Below, one piece after another: positions 4,262 through 6,591 of a DNA stretch of 6,591 nt. This stretch comes from Chloroflexota bacterium (lineage in GTDB: Bacteria > Chloroflexota > Dehalococcoidia > DSTF01 > JACRBR01): positions 1 through 6,591 of the forward strand of contig JANXYW010000046.1 in the NCBI GenBank assembly GCA_025355835.1, written 5' to 3'. How positions within the stretch are numbered: the stretch's first letter is position 1; the number at the start of each line of letters is the position of its first letter. A program made the position numbers and the translations under genes. The notes under the pieces are model-generated. The model did no database searches and was not told the origin of the DNA. It saw only the letters and a program-made list of their open reading frames with translations.

Positions 4262-6352
4262 TCACACCAACGCGCGATAGTACGCCTGCCCCTCGCGGAA
4301 CAGCGCAACCACCGCATCGCGCTCGGTCTCCGACGGGAACCGCGCGCGCTCGATCGTCACGGCGATCAACCGCTCGATCCATTCGACGAAGTACGCCGCG
4401 TCGTCGCGCTTCGCGATCGGCGCGCCACCGACCGTGACGTACACGGCGCTCGTGTGCGCGAATGCGCCGTCCACATCCAGCACGAGTTCGTGCTTCGGGC
4501 CGCTCACGCGGATAGCGATCCAGCAGCTCTCGTCGATCCGCAGATCGTGCGAGAGCGCAGCGTGGCGGCCGTGGCCGTCGGCGGCGGCCGACGCGACCAC
4601 CTCGCCGTTGACGGTCAGTTCGATGCGCTCGATCGGCACCGCCGATCCCGCCTCTGCTTCGATGCGCAGCACGTCGCCCGGCTCCGCGGCGATCTCGTCG
4701 CCGATGCCGCGCCCCGCGACGTCGAGGCTGATCATCGGGCCGTTCGTCACGAACGTCGTGCCAGCACGCACGCCCGCGCACCACGACTCCGTCGTGAACG
4801 CGCCTTCGACGCGCACGAAGACGCGATCTCCCGCCGGCGGGTTGCTGAAATCGTCGAGCGCCGCGAAGTTCATGAACGTGTCCGTGCCTGCCGTCGCCGC
4901 AAGCCGCAGCCCGCAGTTCAGCAGCCGGTACCACAGCTTGCACGTCTCGAGCGTGTTGCCGGGATACGACATGACATCGATCGCATCGATGTGGCCGAGC
5001 GCCGCGTCGACCGGCAGCTCCTTCGCCTCGACGCTCAGGCGGCGCTTCGGAGAGAACACCTCGTCGAGTTCGGAGCTGTCGAACATCGGGTGCGCGTAGC
5101 TCAGCGTGCCGCCGACGGTGTGGCAGTGCGCCGCCGCCGCGGCGTTCGACGGCAAGTCGTGCGCGTGTTCGCTGTTCGGAAAGCCGCTGTGGATCGGCGG
5201 CACCAGCTCGTTGATGCCGTACATGCACATGTGGCCGTAGAAGTTGTTGCGATACTCCTCGCCCCAGCGCAGGATGTGTTCGCTGCTGCTCAGTTCGTGA
5301 TCCGCACCGGTGAACTGCTCGATATCGTGCACCCAGCCGCTGCCCTGGTTCGCCACCATCATGTTGAGGAAGTGCACGTCTTCGGCGCGCTGCACCAACG
5401 CCGCATCCGCCGGTTCGAGCAGATATTCGCCGCCATAGTGCAGATGCACGTGCACGTCGCCGCTGTACCAGCCGTCCGCCGCCATCTGCGACCAACGGCG
5501 TAGCCGCACCGGCGCGTCGACGGTCGCATCCGCGCGCACCGGGATCTCGAACTCCGCCGCTTCGTACTCGATGCCGCGCACGACGCGCAGCCGCGCCGTT
5601 CCGCTCACGCGCACATCGAACTCGCCCTCGGCGTGGAAGAACGCGTTGCCGTGCACATCGCGGCGCAGCGTCGCACCCGCCGGCGCCGCTGGCCCGACAT
5701 CGTCGCGAAGATACACGCGCGCCGCCACGGCCTCGCCCGTCGCGTCGTCGAGAAGCAGCACGCGCAGGACGCCCGACGGCTTGCACACGATCGGCAGATC
5801 GATCGTCGATGGCCGTCCGTCCGCTGACACCAGCACCGGCAGCAAGAACGACCCCGGATGCATCGGACCGGCGTCGAACAACGCCGACCCGCTTCGGCCC
5901 GCCTCGACGTAACCGCCCAATCCTTCGCCGTGCGACTCCGCTGAGAACCTCGCGCCGGCCTCCGTCTTGTTCTCTGCCAGCACCCACAGCGTCAGGTGCT
6001 CTTCATCGCGCACGACGATCGATTCGTGCGCGTGCGTCGGATGCGGCCCCGTCGCGGTGATCTCGACGCGCACCAGCCGCGAGGATGTGATCGATCTGTA
6101 CGCGGCGTCGATCACGCGTGCGAAGTCCTCGTCGTTCGGGATCATGCCGCGCTCCGGCCACGCCGCCCGCGCTGCCGCATTCGTTTCGCCCAAATCCAGA
6201 TCGAGCCCCAGCGCCGCCCGCAGGTCCGTCAGGGTCGGATGCCGCCCGGCCTCCAGCGCGGAGAATCGGTCGATCATCTCGCGGGGCAGCGCTACGCCAT
6301 CTCGCATCGACGTCGCAAACGTCCGCGGCCCATTGGCATGCGCATCAGCCAT
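4262..6352 (-). CDS. CehA/McbA-family metallohydrolase (PHP-type fold)
   Basis: A 696-residue protein of the family named after carbaryl hydrolases CehA and McbA, metal-dependent hydrolases related to the PHP fold. The metal site begins with GDVHVHLHYGG (Asp299, His301, His303, with His305 beside it). Further likely ligands are His374 in GHMCMYG, His421 in YAHP and Asp491 in AGTDTF; the family's TNGP is at 536-539. Residues 193-285 look like an Ig or carboxypeptidase-regulatory-type beta domain; residues 1-190 I cannot assign. A C-terminal beta domain (545-645) ends in a helix (650-696). No signal peptide is visible, so it is probably cytoplasmic. The real substrate is unknown; carbaryl should not be assumed. 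The start has AGGA 7 nt upstream, part of a TAGGAT that could equally be a -10 box. Downstream lies a long repeat-filled spacer, so this gene is probably not in an operon with ada. Confidence 0.85.
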   Translation of the reverse strand: MADAHANGPRTFATSMRDGVALPREMIDRFSALEAGRHPTLTDLRAALGLDLDLGETNAAARAAWPERGMIPNDEDFARVIDAAYRSITSSRLVRVEITATGPHPTHAHESIVVRDEEHLTLWVLAENKTEAGARFSAESHGEGLGGYVEAGRSGSALFDAGPMHPGSFLLPVLVSADGRPSTIDLPIVCKPSGVLRVLLLDDATGEAVAARVYLRDDVGPAAPAGATLRRDVHGNAFFHAEGEFDVRVSGTARLRVVRGIEYEAAEFEIPVRADATVDAPVRLRRWSQMAADGWYSGDVHVHLHYGGEYLLEPADAALVQRAEDVHFLNMMVANQGSGWVHDIEQFTGADHELSSSEHILRWGEEYRNNFYGHMCMYGINELVPPIHSGFPNSEHAHDLPSNAAAAAHCHTVGGTLSYAHPMFDSSELDEVFSPKRRLSVEAKELPVDAALGHIDAIDVMSYPGNTLETCKLWYRLLNCGLRLAATAGTDTFMNFAALDDFSNPPAGDRVFVRVEGAFTTESWCAGVRAGTTFVTNGPMISLDVAGRGIGDEIAAEPGDVLRIEAEAGSAVPIERIELTVNGEVVASAAADGHGRHAALSHDLRIDESCWIAIRVSGPKHELVLDVDGAFAHTSAVYVTVGGAPIAKRDDAAYFVEWIERLIAVTIERARFPSETERDAVVALFREGQAYYRALV

Positions 6353-6358
6353 AAAGAA

Positions 6359-6387
6359 ATCCTACCCGCCCAGCGCGTTTAACGCGC
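6359..6387 (-). promoter_or_regulatory. Possible promoter and operator of the CehA-like gene
   Basis: TAGGAT (6364-6359) lies 6 nt before the ATG and fits TAnnnT, while its AGGA could also serve as a Shine-Dalgarno. The perfect palindrome GCGCGTT-T-AACGCGC (6373-6387) spans the spacer and -35 position of such a promoter, where a repressor would act. No -35 hexamer is recognisable. Confidence 0.35.
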
Positions 6388-6392
6388 GCAAG

Positions 6393-6411
6393 AGGCGCAC
6401 CGCGTGCGCCT
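6393..6411. repeat. Perfect 8-bp inverted repeat after the winged-helix NUDIX gene
   Basis: AGGCGCAC-CGC-GTGCGCCT forms a GC-rich hairpin 42 bases past the stop at 6453. On the minus strand it is followed by CTCTTGCG, not a T-run, so it is a poor intrinsic terminator. It could slow or end transcription, act as an operator with the neighbouring palindrome, or be a REP-like unit. Confidence 0.5.
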
Positions 6412-6414
6412 AAG

Positions 6415-6449
6415 AAACTGCAAACCGTGAACTGAAGACTGTGAACTCC
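6415..6449. repeat. Degenerate heptamer tandem repeat, five copies, consensus (A/G)AACTGT
   Basis: On the plus strand the seven-base units are AAACTGC, AAACCGT, GAACTGA, AGACTGT and GAACTCC. The array begins four bases past the stop codon of the winged-helix gene. Period and GAAC core match the array at 1958-1985, which also sits at the 3' end of a NUDIX gene. Confidence 0.6.
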
Positions 6450-6452
6450 CCC

Positions 6453-6591
6453 CTACACCACCACCGGCTCCCGCTTCACGAACGAGTACAGCTGCGCCGG
6501 CCGGTGCGCCCCCTCCATCCGCGTGCCGCCCGCCGCCTTGATGATGCCCAGCGACAGCATGCGGCGCCGGAAGTTCCGCTTGTCCAGTTCG
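6453..6591 (-). CDS. NUDIX-associated protein, C-terminal NrtR-like winged helix (partial)
   Basis: Only the last 45 codons are inside the window; the start and the presumed NUDIX domain lie beyond the right edge. The visible part runs ELDKRNFRRRMLSLGII, then HRPAQLYSF, and ends in KREPVVV. The pattern of DKRNFRRRML, a short hairpin with GGTRMEGAHRPAQ, and a closing LYSF strand is that of the winged helix at the end of NUDIX proteins of the NrtR type. In NrtR the NUDIX half senses ADP-ribose and the winged helix binds DNA to control NAD synthesis genes, but many relatives have other targets or are enzymes only. The next gene on this strand is the CehA-like hydrolase, 100 bases on, with palindromes between; a regulatory link is possible but unproven. 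Confidence 0.8.
   Translation of the reverse strand, partial: ELDKRNFRRRMLSLGIIKAAGGTRMEGAHRPAQLYSFVKREPVVV

Noticed and set aside
3815..5503. 562-residue plus-strand open frame
   Set aside because: It runs antisense through the CehA-like gene and the start of ada, is extremely rich in Arg, His and Val, and has no domain. It is a shadow of GC-rich codon use.
4242..5987. 581-residue minus-strand open frame overlapping the CehA-like gene
   Set aside because: It is out of frame with a gene that has clear catalytic motifs, and its composition is almost all Arg, Gly and Ala.

Overview
All recognisable genes in this high-GC window lie on the minus strand, so transcription runs from right to left. 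The seryl-tRNA synthetase has the look of Chloroflexota (Dehalococcoidia-like) enzymes. Together with the GC content, the CehA/McbA-type hydrolase, and intergenic repeats of a kind common in environmental genomes, this suggests an uncultured or environmental member of that phylum. This is an impression of protein style, not a search result.

In transcription order: (1) the C-terminal end of a NUDIX-related protein carrying an NrtR-like winged helix, cut by the window edge (6591-6453). (2) A 100-base spacer with a five-copy heptamer tandem, two perfect inverted repeats and a -10-like hexamer. (3) A large CehA/McbA-family metal-dependent hydrolase with a PHP-type fold (6352-4262). (4) A 405-base gene-free spacer holding a roughly 160-bp element bounded by inverted copies of a 20-nt repeat, with internal hairpins. 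(5) A full-length Ada-type DNA alkylation repair and regulatory protein (3856-2774). (6) A small antitoxin-like gene (2740-2555). (7) Abutting it, a gutted PIN-domain (VapC-type) toxin, of which only the start and end remain (2554-2499). (8) A NUDIX hydrolase (2459-1962) whose stop codon lies in another heptamer tandem. (9) serS (1944-661). (10) A well-formed sigma-70-type promoter and ribosome binding site leading into a secreted or anchored right-handed beta-helix protein, which shifts reading frame after about 10 codons and runs off the left edge.

The genes do not form one obvious pathway. serS is core housekeeping. Ada and the NUDIX hydrolase fit loosely with nucleotide and DNA maintenance. 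The CehA-like protein and the beta-helix protein are accessory. The most interesting points are the toxin-antitoxin remnant with an apparently intact antitoxin, the related heptamer repeats in two intergenic spacers, the inverted-repeat element before ada, and the recurrence of TAnnnT hexamers 5-9 nt before starts that mostly lack a Shine-Dalgarno. That last pattern is compatible with leaderless transcription. I see no tRNA, rRNA, CRISPR array or transposase gene.
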